A DNA stretch of 21,331 nucleotides from Paraglomus occultum (lineage: Eukaryota; Glomeromycota; Glomeromycetes; Paraglomerales; Paraglomeraceae). This document shows, piece by piece, positions 9,682 through 18,660 of the stretch. The stretch is taken from contig CAJVPJ010000588.1 of assembly GCA_910592205.1 (NCBI GenBank), positions 1 to 21,331 on the forward strand, in the 5' to 3' direction. A model generated the notes under the pieces. That model made no database searches and was not told where the DNA came from. It worked only from the letters and a program-made list of their open reading frames with translations. Positions within the stretch are counted from its first letter, which is position 1; the number at the start of each line of letters is the position of its first letter. The translations under genes were made by a program, and so were the position numbers.

Positions 9682-11504
9682 TTGTTGCATTAGTTGCTGT
9701 TGTTGTATATCCATGTTCGTTTCTCTGCGTACATAATCTCTGTTCTGATCAATATCAAGCGCTCGATTCGGTCTACTACCATATGCGACCCGGCCTGTGT
9801 TTCCATTATTACTTCCTGGCCTGGTCTTGGTAAAATAAGCCACAATATATAACTTGTTCCACGTATCCTTTCTCGATAAATCTCCACCAAGTCCACCACC
9901 AAAATGCATTTTAACATTGTACAAATCATATTCGCCGCTTCTCTGTCTTAGTGATATCATGTCAGAGACCTCAATAGCATAGCCACCATTTGCCGCTGGA
10001 TAGCGCAATTCGTCAAGCGAAAGAGCAAAGAATCCAGGATCTTGCGTGGTTAGAGGTGGTTCACGAAATGAGGGCGGGTACGGCGAATATGTCTGAGCAT
10101 GATAGTGGTTGTAATATTTTTCTGCATTGTCCGTAAGAGACATTACCATTTTGCGCAGACTATCTTGGGAAGATGGGTGTACATAGTCAAGAAGCGGCTT
10201 GTGGGTCAACTCTTTCGAATAGTATCCTAGCATTGCTAACGATTCATCAGAAACGCGGGCACACCAGATATCTGCAGCAGTAAGAAACATTATAACTGGA
10301 GGATTTTCTGTTATTGGTGAAATTGACGGCGGCGTTTGTGGATATGTAGATGATGTAAATATTGGTTGTGGATAAGATGTTACATATCGTGATGATGGTG
10401 GTGGTGGTTGTTGTTTAATGTATGAAGGAGAGCGTTGATGATGCGGAGATAGCGGAGAAAGTTCTTGAGGTGGAGGAGACATGCAAGTCGGGTATTGTTG
10501 AGAAGGTTGCAGTTGCTGAGGTAGGATATGTGGTGTTTGTCGTTGCGGTAGTTCTTGTGGGGGTGATGATTGGGGTGGCGAGGTTTGTGATAATTGTGGG
10601 GGAGATGTGACGGACGATGAGGGAGACGAGATGGAATTTGATGTCGTAGGTGGAAGAAAATGATGTATTTGTGGATTATTGGTCCACGTTCTTGTGGCGT
10701 GTGTATTATATGGATGTGGTTTCTTGTCTTTGAGTTTAGGACGTCCGCGCTTCTTATGTTTGATATCGATACACGTGTCCACTCTTCCCAATGCAATGCA
10801 ACGTTTGCATGGTCGTGATACTAGATTGAGAAGTAAATGCAACAAAGTTTGATGAGCACAATTTTGAATGAAAAAAAAAACGGGTAATTTTTTAAAATGG
10901 TAGACATTATTGACGGGTAATTAAATCATAATTATTGGATTTCCCTAATAGAAATTAGCTCTGCATGTCAAGCATAACAAAAAAAGGGGGGAGTTTCGGG
11001 ATGAGTAAATTTCCGAAAATTACTCCGAATAGCATGAGCCATTTGGGGTGGGAGTAAGGAAAAATCTCAATGAGGGATGCGGAGAAAAAGATGATGCGTG
11101 ATGAATATTTGATAAAGATGCATTGTATTATCACTTTATATGTATATATAATAAATGCTCTCCAAAGTTGATAGCCTCTTCTGTTGTAAACGAATTTCCA
11201 GTTACTTACCATCGCAAGCCAAGTGGGCTCTCTTGCAGTTAATGCATGCACTTGGCACATGGGTCTTGCTTGTTCTCTTTACAGTAGTGGCATTATTTGC
11301 ATTCGCCATATTAGTCTCGTCAATATTAGAGTTAGTTGGTGGTGGCGTTGTTGCGATATGGTGGTTTGATGGCTCGTTCGTTGCTTGTCTCGAGTACTGG
11401 GCATAAGTTGGATACAGCGACGAGTCAAAATGATATGGTGTAGGTGACCCACTAGAAACGTTTGGGAGCAGATAAGGCTGCTCCGGACGTAATGGGGTAG
11501 TCAT
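9142..11504 (-). CDS. Zn2Cys6 transcription factor with PAS-like region and poly-Gln (AcuK/Ert1/Rds2 type)
   Basis: Nuclear DNA-binding regulator of the fungal family that includes AcuK, AcuM, Ert1 and Rds2, known for control of gluconeogenesis and non-fermentable carbon use. Two exons, 11504-11210 and 10820-9142, with a 389-nt intron (GTAAGT...CTAG), give 657 residues. The binuclear zinc cluster is CINCKRAHLACD then CKRCIALGRVDTC (Cys 87, 90, 97, 103, 106, 115), and the intron falls inside it, splitting codon 99. A basic, AT-hook-like HKKRGRPKLKDKK follows at about 120-132. Next come a Pro/Ser/Gln-rich linker, then a PAS-like segment (about 275-340: FLTAADIWCARVSDESLAML, GYYSKELTHKPLLDYVHP) with a further conserved strand WNKLYIVAYFTKTRP near 420. 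Two poly-Gln tracts lie at about 470-515, and the tail is His/Gln/Ser-rich. The ATG is the first in frame after a pyrimidine-rich leader. Assignment to a single member of the family is not possible, nor is the target pathway shown by the sequence. Confidence 0.93.
9574..9708. repeat. CAG/CAA repeat tracts encoding poly-Gln
   Basis: Two mixed CAG/CAA runs on the coding (minus) strand, roughly 9574-9619 and 9640-9708, encode the two poly-Gln tracts of the Zn2Cys6 factor. The mixture of codons and the interruption by a short Arg-His-containing stretch would slow length change. Confidence 0.9.
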
Positions 11505-11640
11505 AAGTTATAGCGTAATGCAGTAGGGGAGTTGAAGAATGTAAAGAGAAGAACGAGCAAGTACGAGGGAGAGGGAGAGGGAGAGGGGGGGGGGGAGAGG
11601 CGGCAGCGTGAATACTGAATGAACAGGGGATTATATGTTG
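11505..11640 (-). promoter_or_regulatory. Pyrimidine-rich leader/promoter of the Zn2Cys6 gene
   Basis: Upstream of the start codon the coding strand is strongly CT-rich, including an 11-base C run (plus-strand G 11585-11595) inside (CCCTCT)n-like sequence at 11564-11600. Pyrimidine-rich tracts just ahead of the ATG are common in fungal promoters and leaders. No TATA box or transcription start can be fixed from sequence alone. Confidence 0.45.
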
Positions 11641-12799
11641 TGGATATGAAATGCGTGAGTGTTTTGTGTGTGTATCAAATCTATCAATTTTTTTTTTCTC
11701 GTGAGTCGAAGAGTGCCTTCCTGTGTGTGTGTAATGTATAAATATTTTTAAGCTGATAGGCGGTAGGGTACATATCGTTTTTGGGGTTTGATTATTTATC
11801 AGTAAAATTCCGTTTTGGTTGCACCAGAGAATAAGTTGTGTTTGGTTCTAATAAATATCTTGAACATTGTTATTATACTGTAACACGTAATTCATTAATA
11901 CAACGACTTTTTTTTATGTACCCAGTATATTTTATTGATATTAATAATTTTGGCAGATCAGCATCATCAATTGCTAACGATATTACTTATTACTAACATA
12001 GTTACTGCAACAAGTATGTCATGTTTGAACAATACAAATTGTTCTTTTCCTGCAAGTAAACCATTCTTTATGTTCTTTTTTCATAGAACTGCCCCCGCTC
12101 TCATTTGACATGTTGATGATTACTTAGTATTGCAGATAAATTAGCTCGAACACGTGTGAACTCGAAAATAAACGAATACCTAAATCACTGTTCTAGAATC
12201 ATGTACAATCAGTCAATCACGTGATCACCATTGATGTATCTTACTATTCTGTACTTCAATACAAAAAAGTTTACTATTACGGTTCGTAATATAAATATTT
12301 ACAATAAAGCTCTTGACAAGAAAGAAAAGAAAAAAGAAATAGGGTGAAGGGGGGAATATGAGGAATGATACATCAAAAGTTGTCATGTGTTCAGCATCAT
12401 TGGCTTATTATTAATACAGACAGACTCTAACTGCATCTTTGGTAAATCTGATTTGTTCCACTCGTGTACACAGTTAGTGCTTAGCTAATATATGCTGATA
12501 CATATTGAATATGTCATTGAGTTGCGAAATGGAAATAATATAATGATTTAGTGTAGACCCAGAAGGATTAGTGACATGGAAGATGGAAAAACTCTTCGAC
12601 CAAAAGAGTAAACCATTCCGATTACATTAGCCCAACTTGACGCTTGTACCCTCTCGCATACGCAATATTCGTTCTCGATTAAGACCACAGCCTTACATAA
12701 AGTTTCGTACAACACATTCAAATGTCGGGGAAATATAAGAATAAACATTGAAACATGAAAAACTATCTTTCATAAATCCCATTGGGGTTTGTGTGTGTG

Positions 12800-12833
<34 letters not shown>

Positions 12834-13419
12834 GTTAGATGGATAAGATAGAGAGAATAGCAACTGCCACAAGTAACTGCCACATAATCGAAAACGGTAA
12901 TGCATATTCAACTATAGATGACGGCTGATTTTTAACAAATGCAAGCAGGCGGCGAATAGGACGATTGTCCGCATTGCATATTCCATAACAGTGATATATG
13001 TATGATCATAGTTTATTTACGAATATTGTAACATACTAATAAGAATAACAAAGCGTATACACTGATTGATTATCGATTCTAATTGGCACCTTTACAATCA
13101 AGTAATCAGCGTTGTTATTTATTTCTCCGTATACCCTTCTCACAACCAGTAATCTCGGATACAATAGGGATGCACACACCCTAATACACATGTTCGGCAG
13201 CAGTTGATGTTTTCTTTATTAATCTGTACGACGTCTTGGCATTTCTAATTGTACGATGACATAATAATATCGGGGATTTCTAATATTTGACTATAAGACT
13301 TGTGTCACTATTAATCATAATAAAGAAGATCACTATCGACTCCTCCCCCAGGATGTATTCCTGAATGCGAGCGGGTTATGGGCTGTTGGGCTGTTGGGCT
13401 AGTTTCCTGTATTGTCACC
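11641..13419. other. Long intergenic region
   Basis: No convincing coding frame. It has two E-box cores: one in AACACGTGTG near 12150 and one in the 10-bp palindrome ATCACGTGAT at 12217-12226. There is a (GT)n tract at 12788-12836 and a partial tandem repeat of an 8-mer (GGGCTGTT, 2.6 copies, 13380-13400). Short frames on the minus strand at 12548-12911 look accidental. Confidence 0.5.
12788..12836. repeat. (GT)n microsatellite
   Basis: Nearly pure GT dinucleotide array with two small interruptions. Confidence 0.95.
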
Positions 13420-13659
13420 ATGATGCGTTCGCCGTCTTTCCGTATAATATTTGTCTTATTAACATTGTTTTATTAATTGCGTTCGTATCTCGCTGAATGT
13501 TTATTAAACGCTCCCACACACCAACCTTACTGCCTATCATATTTAGGTGACACAACTGACGCCCAGCGTTTCGATGTTACATGCATAACATGTCATCCAA
13601 TCGGAGTAAATAACATTTGGGGGCAACCAAAACTGTTGAAACGCCACAGATATATATGA
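13420..13659 (+). pseudogene. Signal-peptide frame broken by one TAA (hypothetical)
   Basis: ATG at 13420 follows CACC and opens MMRSPSFRIIFVLLTLFY, a classic n-region plus hydrophobic core of a secretory signal. TAA at 13474 ends it, but the same frame then continues open for 60 codons to TGA at 13657. It includes a Cys-containing part (YLGDTTDAQRFDVTCITCHP) and ends PKLLKRHRYI. Either this is a decayed small secreted protein, the stop is removed by a splice I cannot place, or the second half is chance. A good acceptor (TATTTAG before GTGACAC, near 13546) hints that the second half may be an exon. No family recognised. Confidence 0.3.
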
Positions 13660-14078
13660 TTTCAATTAATCGGAAATTTAAATTTGCTACTAACAGTGAA
13701 ACGCAAAAAAATAACCGTAGCATCTTGGCAGGTTGAGGTCGATCAAACACGTGAGGCATTTAAGGATCGAGAACAAAATGCAATATTTTGATACTACCAA
13801 GGCTAATTTTACAACAAATGGGTTTGAAATAATTCACTCGAATGGTTACTAAAACGCGCAGACTATTTCTTCCCCAGCCTTGCGGTTAGGTATGTAGCTA
13901 GTCGAGTAACTTCTTGTTATCCGTACGTCCTAACGTTAACATCATCCATGAAATAAACGCATTCATATTTCATAATTATTACGTTTCCATTACACTCGCA
14001 ACGTATCGATAAGTCTATTGTCAGCAGATCCCAAGTCATATGACAATCTGTAGACGTGTGACTAGTGATATTAACTTC

Positions 14079-14336
14079 TTATCTATAATTATAATTATTC
14101 GTTACAGCACTATACCACTTCATTACGTAGCTTTCTAACTTTGCTTTCTTGGGTGGAGATAGTGTGATCAGTTCAGTCAATTTCTGTCTCTTTAATCTAT
14201 CACCTTTTTCCGGTACTGTTTGTTCCATTTCAGAGATCGAGCGGGAAGAAACAGATTCCGTGTCTGCCAGCTACTGCCATTGTACGTTGCAAGCAGTGAA
14301 TGTCATCAAAATTAGCAGGAATATTAAATTGACCAT
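14079..14336 (-). pseudogene. Small secreted-protein frame with one in-frame TAG (hypothetical)
   Basis: ATG at 14336 opens a strong signal peptide, MVNLIFLLILMTFTACNVQ. TAG at 14273-14271 interrupts after 21 codons, and the same frame then runs open 63 codons to TAA at 14079. The mature part is hydrophilic (SVSSRSISEMEQTVPEKGDR) and has a Lys-Arg at LKRQKLTELITLSPPKK, which would suit Kex2-type processing. No intron can remove the TAG: the available AG sites would leave only 22 nt or fewer. So it is a pseudogene, a sequencing error, or translation starts at the inner Met (ATG 14221-14223 region). A GTAATG within the 3' part could be a donor to another exon. Family unknown. Confidence 0.35.
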
Positions 14337-15007
14337 GGGGGTTTAATGACGTATTTTTGGTTGTAAAGCTCCATTACAAAACCTTGACAGTAAAGCCTGA
14401 AAAATGACAAACTTGATTATGAATATCAAACAACTAACCATTGGAATGCATACTAATTTTTAGTTCATTTGGACGCATGTTTCCTCCTTTATATTTATAA
14501 ACCAATCCCATCTCAATTTAAACAGGCCTTTGTTAAATCCTTCTTGAGTGAACTGTATAGATTTCCAATTTCATATATGCACCATTATTGTTCGTGCGAA
14601 TAACTCTATCTGCATTATGTCCAATTTCCTTGACAAGTCTCTCCCTTCATTTTTTCATTCCACTGTGCTCTGAATATCTACTTCACCCCTGGTTAGAATG
14701 AGTTGATATAAGGCAAGGTATATTTACATACCACATATAGTCTAAGAGATTGATACTCTCCAAGGGTTGAATAATACAAATGACCGGGTAACACAAAATT
14801 TCGTAAATTATACAATTCGCGCGCATGTAACGAAAAATTTTACTAATACAAACTGTACTTCGTGCATTAATTAAACTTGCTCGCAATTTCAGTTTATATA
14901 TATCTCTGTAACATGTATTGATCAATGTTCATTTCTATTTCCTCTGCTTCATGAAACGATTAAAGTCAGTATAACAGTTTCGTCGATCTTTTGCTTATTT
15001 GTAAAGT
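14337..15007. other. Intergenic, no recognisable gene
   Basis: AT-rich DNA between the small secreted-protein frame and the Tc1/mariner remnant. An 80-codon minus-strand frame at 14683-14925 is compositionally unremarkable. Nothing else supportable seen. Confidence 0.45.
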
Positions 15008-15960
15008 CAAAACCAGAGTGTTGAGATCAAATACGCTGCTAACAAAATGTGTTTAGAATCTTTTGAAATATGTATATGCAAAATTTCATTCGATTTGGAT
15101 GAGAAAGATAGAGAAACAAATTTAAAAGCATAGTTTATTAGAAATATATGAGTGTAAGATTAGTATTTGGTAGGATTTCCTTTGCTTTGCATGGGCATAT
15201 TATCCACAAGATTTTGGTAAACATTGGCATCAATGTTGTACCATTCTTTCTGGAGCATCTGCCATAAGTCCTCCTTGCTTTGTGGTAATTATAATCCCAA
15301 AGGTGTTCATATTACATATTAATATCAGGACTTTGTGTGGGCCAAGGAAGACTTATTACTATTACTATTACATTATTTTCATCCTTCCATTTTTTTTGCT
15401 ATTCTTGCAGTATGGATAGGAGCATTGTCCTCTTGATTTTCCTTACTTTTAAGTGTGTTCATATAATTATAATAACAAGGAATCAAGTGATTTTGCAAAA
15501 CAGCTATATATTCCTTAGTATTAGTATTAGCTGTTATCATTTACTTTCCACTAAAGGACCAAGACCATGTTTAGTGAAGCATCCCCATACCATTACACCA
15601 TCCTGTCCAGACTTTGTAGTTGGTATGAGACATTTCACATCATATTTTTGTGAGGTCTTCTCCATACCCACCTTACTTGTTGATTATCATGGTAATGCCA
15701 CTATAATGTCATGGACTGTACTTGGAGCTCTTTCTAGAATTGCTGCAATCCTTGCTTCACTTAACCCACATTTCCAAGCACCAATTATCTCTCCACGTTG
15801 AAAAAGACTATTGTTTGTAAAATAAACAGCTGACAGATAACAGCAAACGCGAAAACTTTATGTTTGCATATTTATATTGTAATTGTCAGCATCCAATGAT
15901 TCATGGGAATTTGCTGTAATAGTAATAGTAATAGCATCCTTGTAACATCGTCTGGTTTTG
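15008..15960 (-). mobile_element. Degenerate Tc1/mariner-type element
   Basis: About 950 bp. It encloses a decayed transposase frame and is bounded by short inverted ends: CAAAACCAGA at 15008-15017 and its inverse at 15951-15960, with weaker matching for another 20 bases inward (GATGCT/ACGCTGCT-like). The flanking TA dinucleotide expected for Tc1 insertion is not clear at either end, so exact ends are uncertain. STR-like AATAGT repeats lie near the right end (15919-15936). Confidence 0.6.
15160..15800 (-). pseudogene. Tc1/mariner transposase, decayed with internal deletion
   Basis: Transposase of the IS630-Tc1-mariner superfamily (cut-and-paste, DDE catalysis). Order along the minus strand: an HTH start (RGEIIGAWKCGLSEARIAAI, then STVHDIIV), an abrupt jump to VRWVWRRPH, then KYDVKCLIPTTKSGQDGVMV with WGCFTKHGLGPLV. 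Next come the second catalytic motif QEDNAPIHTARIA, then WPTQSPDINM followed by a stop and YEHLWDY (the third catalytic region). A canonical C-terminus ends KGNPTKY at stop 15162-15160. The segment that should carry the first catalytic Asp is missing, and at least three frameshifts and four stops are present. It cannot encode an active enzyme. Family call is secure. Confidence 0.88.
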
Positions 15961-16252
15961 CTCTAACAAATAATAATAACAGGTTACATTAATATTACGT
16001 TCACTTCTGGTGATAATACATAGTCTTGTCACTTATCAATAAAAATTCACCATTGACTGACCCTTTGCCAGAAGCTCTTCACACCAAGTACAAGAGATTG
16101 TTTTTCATCCTAGTACTAGTATTCAAAATACAGATAATAATAAGCTCAGTAGAGATCATATTGAGAGTGAACAATTGCCTAATGAAGGTACAACTAGTTG
16201 GGGAGTAGGTATAGTAATAGCCATCAGAGGTGAGGTGGGTATATTGACAACA

Positions 16253-16289
16253 AAAGAGTTCACCAGCCAACTGGCTATTTGAATGTCAA
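16253..16289. repeat. Direct repeat copy 1 (short form)
   Basis: GAGTTCACCAGCCAA joined directly to CTGGCTATTTGAA. The junction AGCCAACTGGCT is itself a small inverted repeat. Same motif as the copy at 16381-16429, but 11 nt shorter in the middle. Confidence 0.8.
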
Positions 16290-16380
16290 CTGTGTCTTTT
16301 ATGAATAATGCGATATAATGTAGCTAAGATCATAAAAATAAATGTGTTATGAATCAGGGCATACAGTATCTTGATATCCA

Positions 16381-16429
16381 AAAGGAGTTCACCAGCCAAG
16401 GCATAGTCAGCTGGCTATTTGGATTCCAA
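16381..16429. repeat. Direct repeat copy 2 (long form)
   Basis: Carries the same outer sequences with GGCATAGTCAG inserted between GAGTTCACCAGCCAA and CTGGCTATTTGGA. It is flanked by ATCCAAA on the left and TTTGGAT on the right, which are inverted copies, so it could fold back. Confidence 0.8.
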
Positions 16430-16496
16430 TATAGTAATCTTAATCTTAAGAATTTGATTGCAGTATAATTATAATGTCAATTACCGTGACTGAAAG

Positions 16497-16615
16497 TTAC
16501 TGTTGCTTGCTCACGGCATCCTCCAGATTCTGTAGTCGAGAAATACGTTCAAGATCAAGATAATTTCTATGTTCGACCGCGTTGGCGGGACCTAAAATTT
16601 GGTGCACAATGTCAC
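16497..16615 (-). CDS. Probable C-terminal exon of an unknown protein
   Basis: After a good acceptor (TTCAG at 16620-16616) a frame of 39 codons runs to TAA at 16499-16497. It reads GDIVHQILGPANAVEHRNYL then DLERISRLQNLEDAVSKQQ, with balanced composition and few rare residues, unlike chance AT-rich DNA. The frame is also open upstream as far as about 16727, through a hydrophobic stretch. Upstream exons are not certain; a presequence-like frame lies at 17380-17544 on the same strand, with a transposon fragment between. Family not recognised. Confidence 0.35.
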
Positions 16616-16904
16616 CTGAACTTAACGTTAAGTGTATTAGTAACAGTAACAGACAGTATGTATGTGTAACCATAATATACGTCATATAACTTGTTTCAAT
16701 CCGTATACAAGTACGCCGATTGTACATCCACTGTAGGGGAATTACGCTCGGATGAAAGTTCCCTGCGTAACAGCTTGTGAAAAAGTAAGAAAGTGGTTAT
16801 GTGATCTCACGGAGAGTATACTGATGGGAACGATGATTTGACATGCGAAAGTGAAAATTGCAAATAGGGATGAACTTTTTCTCCTAAGACAGAGAAACGG
16901 ATTA

Positions 16905-17150
16905 AAGGATCGATGATACACTCGTCGTATAGCCTGATTTTGCAAGACTGCAAAATCGCATCAACATTGGATTGAGGTACCGTCTATTGGATGTCCAATC
17001 AATTGCCCAAATGTCATTCTTGGTAACAAAATCCTTCGCAACATTTAAGGCGCTTAGGATCATGATCTTGTTGCAAACGCCAATTTGGATCTGAACCGGC
17101 AATATATTTAAATAGAAACTTATCCAGTGAAGCAAAATGGAGGCAATGCA
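16905..17150 (-). pseudogene. Second Tc1/mariner transposase fragment
   Basis: Two overlapping frames, shifted relative to one another, carry the central catalytic part of a Tc1-type transposase. The first has FLFKYIAGSDPNWRLQQDHD followed by PKRLK (matching the usual QQDN-P-H second catalytic motif). The second has AKDFVTKNDIWAIDWTSNR followed by RYLNPM (matching DWP-SPDLNPIE, the third catalytic region). The N-terminal HTH, first Asp and C-terminus are absent. It is a short, frameshifted remnant, different from the copy at 15160-15800. Confidence 0.75.
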
Positions 17151-17379
17151 TTTCTTGATTTTCCGAGGGGGGTTTTTTTTTTTCATTTATTGTACATGCC
17201 AAGGTCACCATGTAAGAGTAAGATTGGTAGTATGTGTAAAATAAAGAGAGGGAGAAGGAGTAGATAATTTGAGCACTTCATATATGCCTATAGTGTTTTT
17301 GATGAGACTAATCGAGTAAACATACTCCAATGCAATAACTGAAGTCATGAGATTAATGGGTGGAAGCACCCAAGGAGTC

Positions 17380-17544
17380 TTACAAATGGAGAGTTAAAGG
17401 GGGTTTGGATAGGAAATTTCGTCGAGTTAGAGCGAGATTGGCGGGCGAGATTGGCACGGATAACGTTGAACACGTCAAAACAGCAGCTGACATCCTGCCT
17501 AACACTGATTGAGTAATGTTGATCTGTTGTCGGATGTTAAGCAT
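17380..17544 (-). CDS. Presequence-like 54-codon frame (hypothetical first exon)
   Basis: ATG at 17544 opens MLNIRQQINITQSVLGRM, then a Ser/Thr/Ala-rich part and ANLALTRRNFLSKPPLTLH, ending at TAA 17382-17380. The start has the alternating basic, hydroxylated and hydrophobic pattern of a mitochondrial targeting sequence, and acidic residues are absent. A possible donor (GTAAGA) overlaps the stop codon, which would make this a first exon. The next exon is not certain; the nearest acceptor gives a 45-nt intron, shorter than any confirmed intron here. Function unknown. Confidence 0.3.
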   Translation of the reverse strand: MLNIRQQINITQSVLGRMSAAVLTCSTLSVPISPANLALTRRNFLSKPPLTLHL

Positions 17545-17811
17545 TTGAAAGCACCCGCTTCAGAATATGTAGACTGTAATTCTCTCTTGCGAGTACGCGG
17601 ACAGTTGGTTTCAATTGCCCTTTTTTCCGACGCGCGCTACCTTGAAATCTGATCTTCAGTTGCATCAAGAGCATCCGTCACAGACAGATGATATCCGTTG
17701 AGAGAACGAACCGCGTCCGATTAGCGTTTACTACTATTATCATCATCATAGCAGTCCGTTAATGTCTCTAAATACGCCTCTGCGTCTAAATTTTGAGCTA
17801 CATTAAGCTAG

Positions 17812-18290
17812 CTAGGAATCCGGAGCGTTAGATGGTTGCTCTTCACGTATTTTCGTAAGAACGTCCATCATTCTTTCTTCCCTCAAAATCCCTTCGACAT
17901 AAATGCGGATCCCTTGCATGACCATTCCCCGGAGCCCTCTGCACACTTCTGGTTTTTCTTTCAATTTCACCAAGTCGGTTGATACCAGGAATTTGTGCAG
18001 AATGTAATTGCCATCGTCATACGCAAAAGCGCATCTTCCTGTGTATCCTGAATAATAAAACATCTATTGCAACTGATTGTTACTGTCCCGCAACAACAAC
18101 ACTGTAAATCTACCGATTGTTCAGTCCTTGTGACTGCGGATGTCGAGGACGGCCATTCATTATTACCCTGCAGTAAACTTTTTCCCGTTATCACTTTGGG
18201 AATCTTAAACACGTCCTTGATGAGATGTTCTGCGACAGTTGCAGTCCCTTTATTCTTCATTGGGATCGCCACAAGAAATTTCACAGTCAT
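17812..18290 (-). CDS. Splice-consistent 119-aa gene model; first exon integrase-like
   Basis: ATG at 18290; exon 1 18290-18167, intron 18166-18048 (119 nt, GTAATA...TTCAG), exon 2 18047-17812 ending in TAG. Phases agree and give 119 residues. Exon 1 (FLVAIPMKNKGTATVAEHL, then IKDVFKIPKVIT) closely resembles the first strand-helix part of retrovirus-like integrase cores (F-VAIP-K-K-A-TVAE...KVI). Exon 2 (CAFAYDDGNYILHKFLVSTD, then CRGLRGMVMQGIRIYVEG and an acidic helix) is unlike integrase and not recognised. So either it is a real gene with an accidental or captured integrase-like start, or a Ty3-type integrase scrap lies beside an unrelated exon. No catalytic Asp-Asp-Glu triad is complete. 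Confidence 0.4.
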
Positions 18291-18327
18291 GCACATACGT
18301 CCGCCTGTTCATGGAAGTCGATGAGAT

Positions 18328-18507
18328 TTATTTGTCGACTAGAGCCTTCACCGGAGGAGCTAATCGTATGTTTTCTGGATAAGTGTGCTGAATAATATCT
18401 AAAATGCCAAACCCGAGTTCATCACTAACATCCTGATTCTCTGCTGCATTTTCAGCATAAGCATAATGTAATTTACAATGTGCATATAAAGAGTCGATAT
18501 TCACTGA
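18328..18507 (-). other. Unassigned 59-codon coding-like block
   Basis: Open frame from just after a TAG (18510-18508) to TAA at 18330-18328, preceded by AAATAG, a plausible acceptor. It reads SVNIDSLYAHCKLHYAYAEN, then NQDVSDELGFGILDIIQHTY, then APPVKALVDK. Composition is protein-like. It may be a last exon of the same unit as the blocks at 18535-18660 and 18657-18920, but the phases do not join cleanly. Family not recognised. Confidence 0.3.
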
Positions 18508-18534
18508 CTATTTTGTCTTGACTCTTGCACGTTA

Positions 18535-18660
18535 TTACAGTCCCCCGAAAAGTAGCGGTGCTTTTGTGTCAACGGAGCCATGGATTATTTCAGAAACTAA
18601 TGTCAAGCTACTCCGGGATAACATGACGCTTCTGTCTTGATCGGTATTAGATTCAATCAT
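18535..18660 (-). other. Unassigned coding-like block starting at an ATG
   Basis: ATG at 18660 opens MIESNTDQDRSVMLSRSSLT followed by LVSEIIHGSVDTKAPLLFGG, then a stop. Protein-like composition. It is in the same frame as the block at 18328-18507, but 11 codons with three stops lie between; a GTAATA donor at the end suggests splicing, yet the resulting intron (31-35 nt) is too short and out of phase. Probably part of a decayed or mis-modelled gene. Confidence 0.25.

Larger units (their letters stand above)
15961..16496. other. Intergenic with paired direct repeats and an unassigned open frame
   Basis: Contains two related copies of a GAGTTCACCAGCCAA...CTGGCTATTTG motif (16253-16289 and 16381-16429). 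One plus-strand frame is open from just after a TGA near 16057 to a TGA at 16279 (about 74 codons, pieces such as HIESEQLPNEGTTSWGVG) without an ATG. Not assignable. Confidence 0.4.

Noticed and set aside
9261-10796. Frames on both strands within the Zn2Cys6 gene (for example 10380-10796)
   Set aside because: Shadows of the long second exon; His/Asn or Val-rich as expected from shifted Gln/Pro codons.
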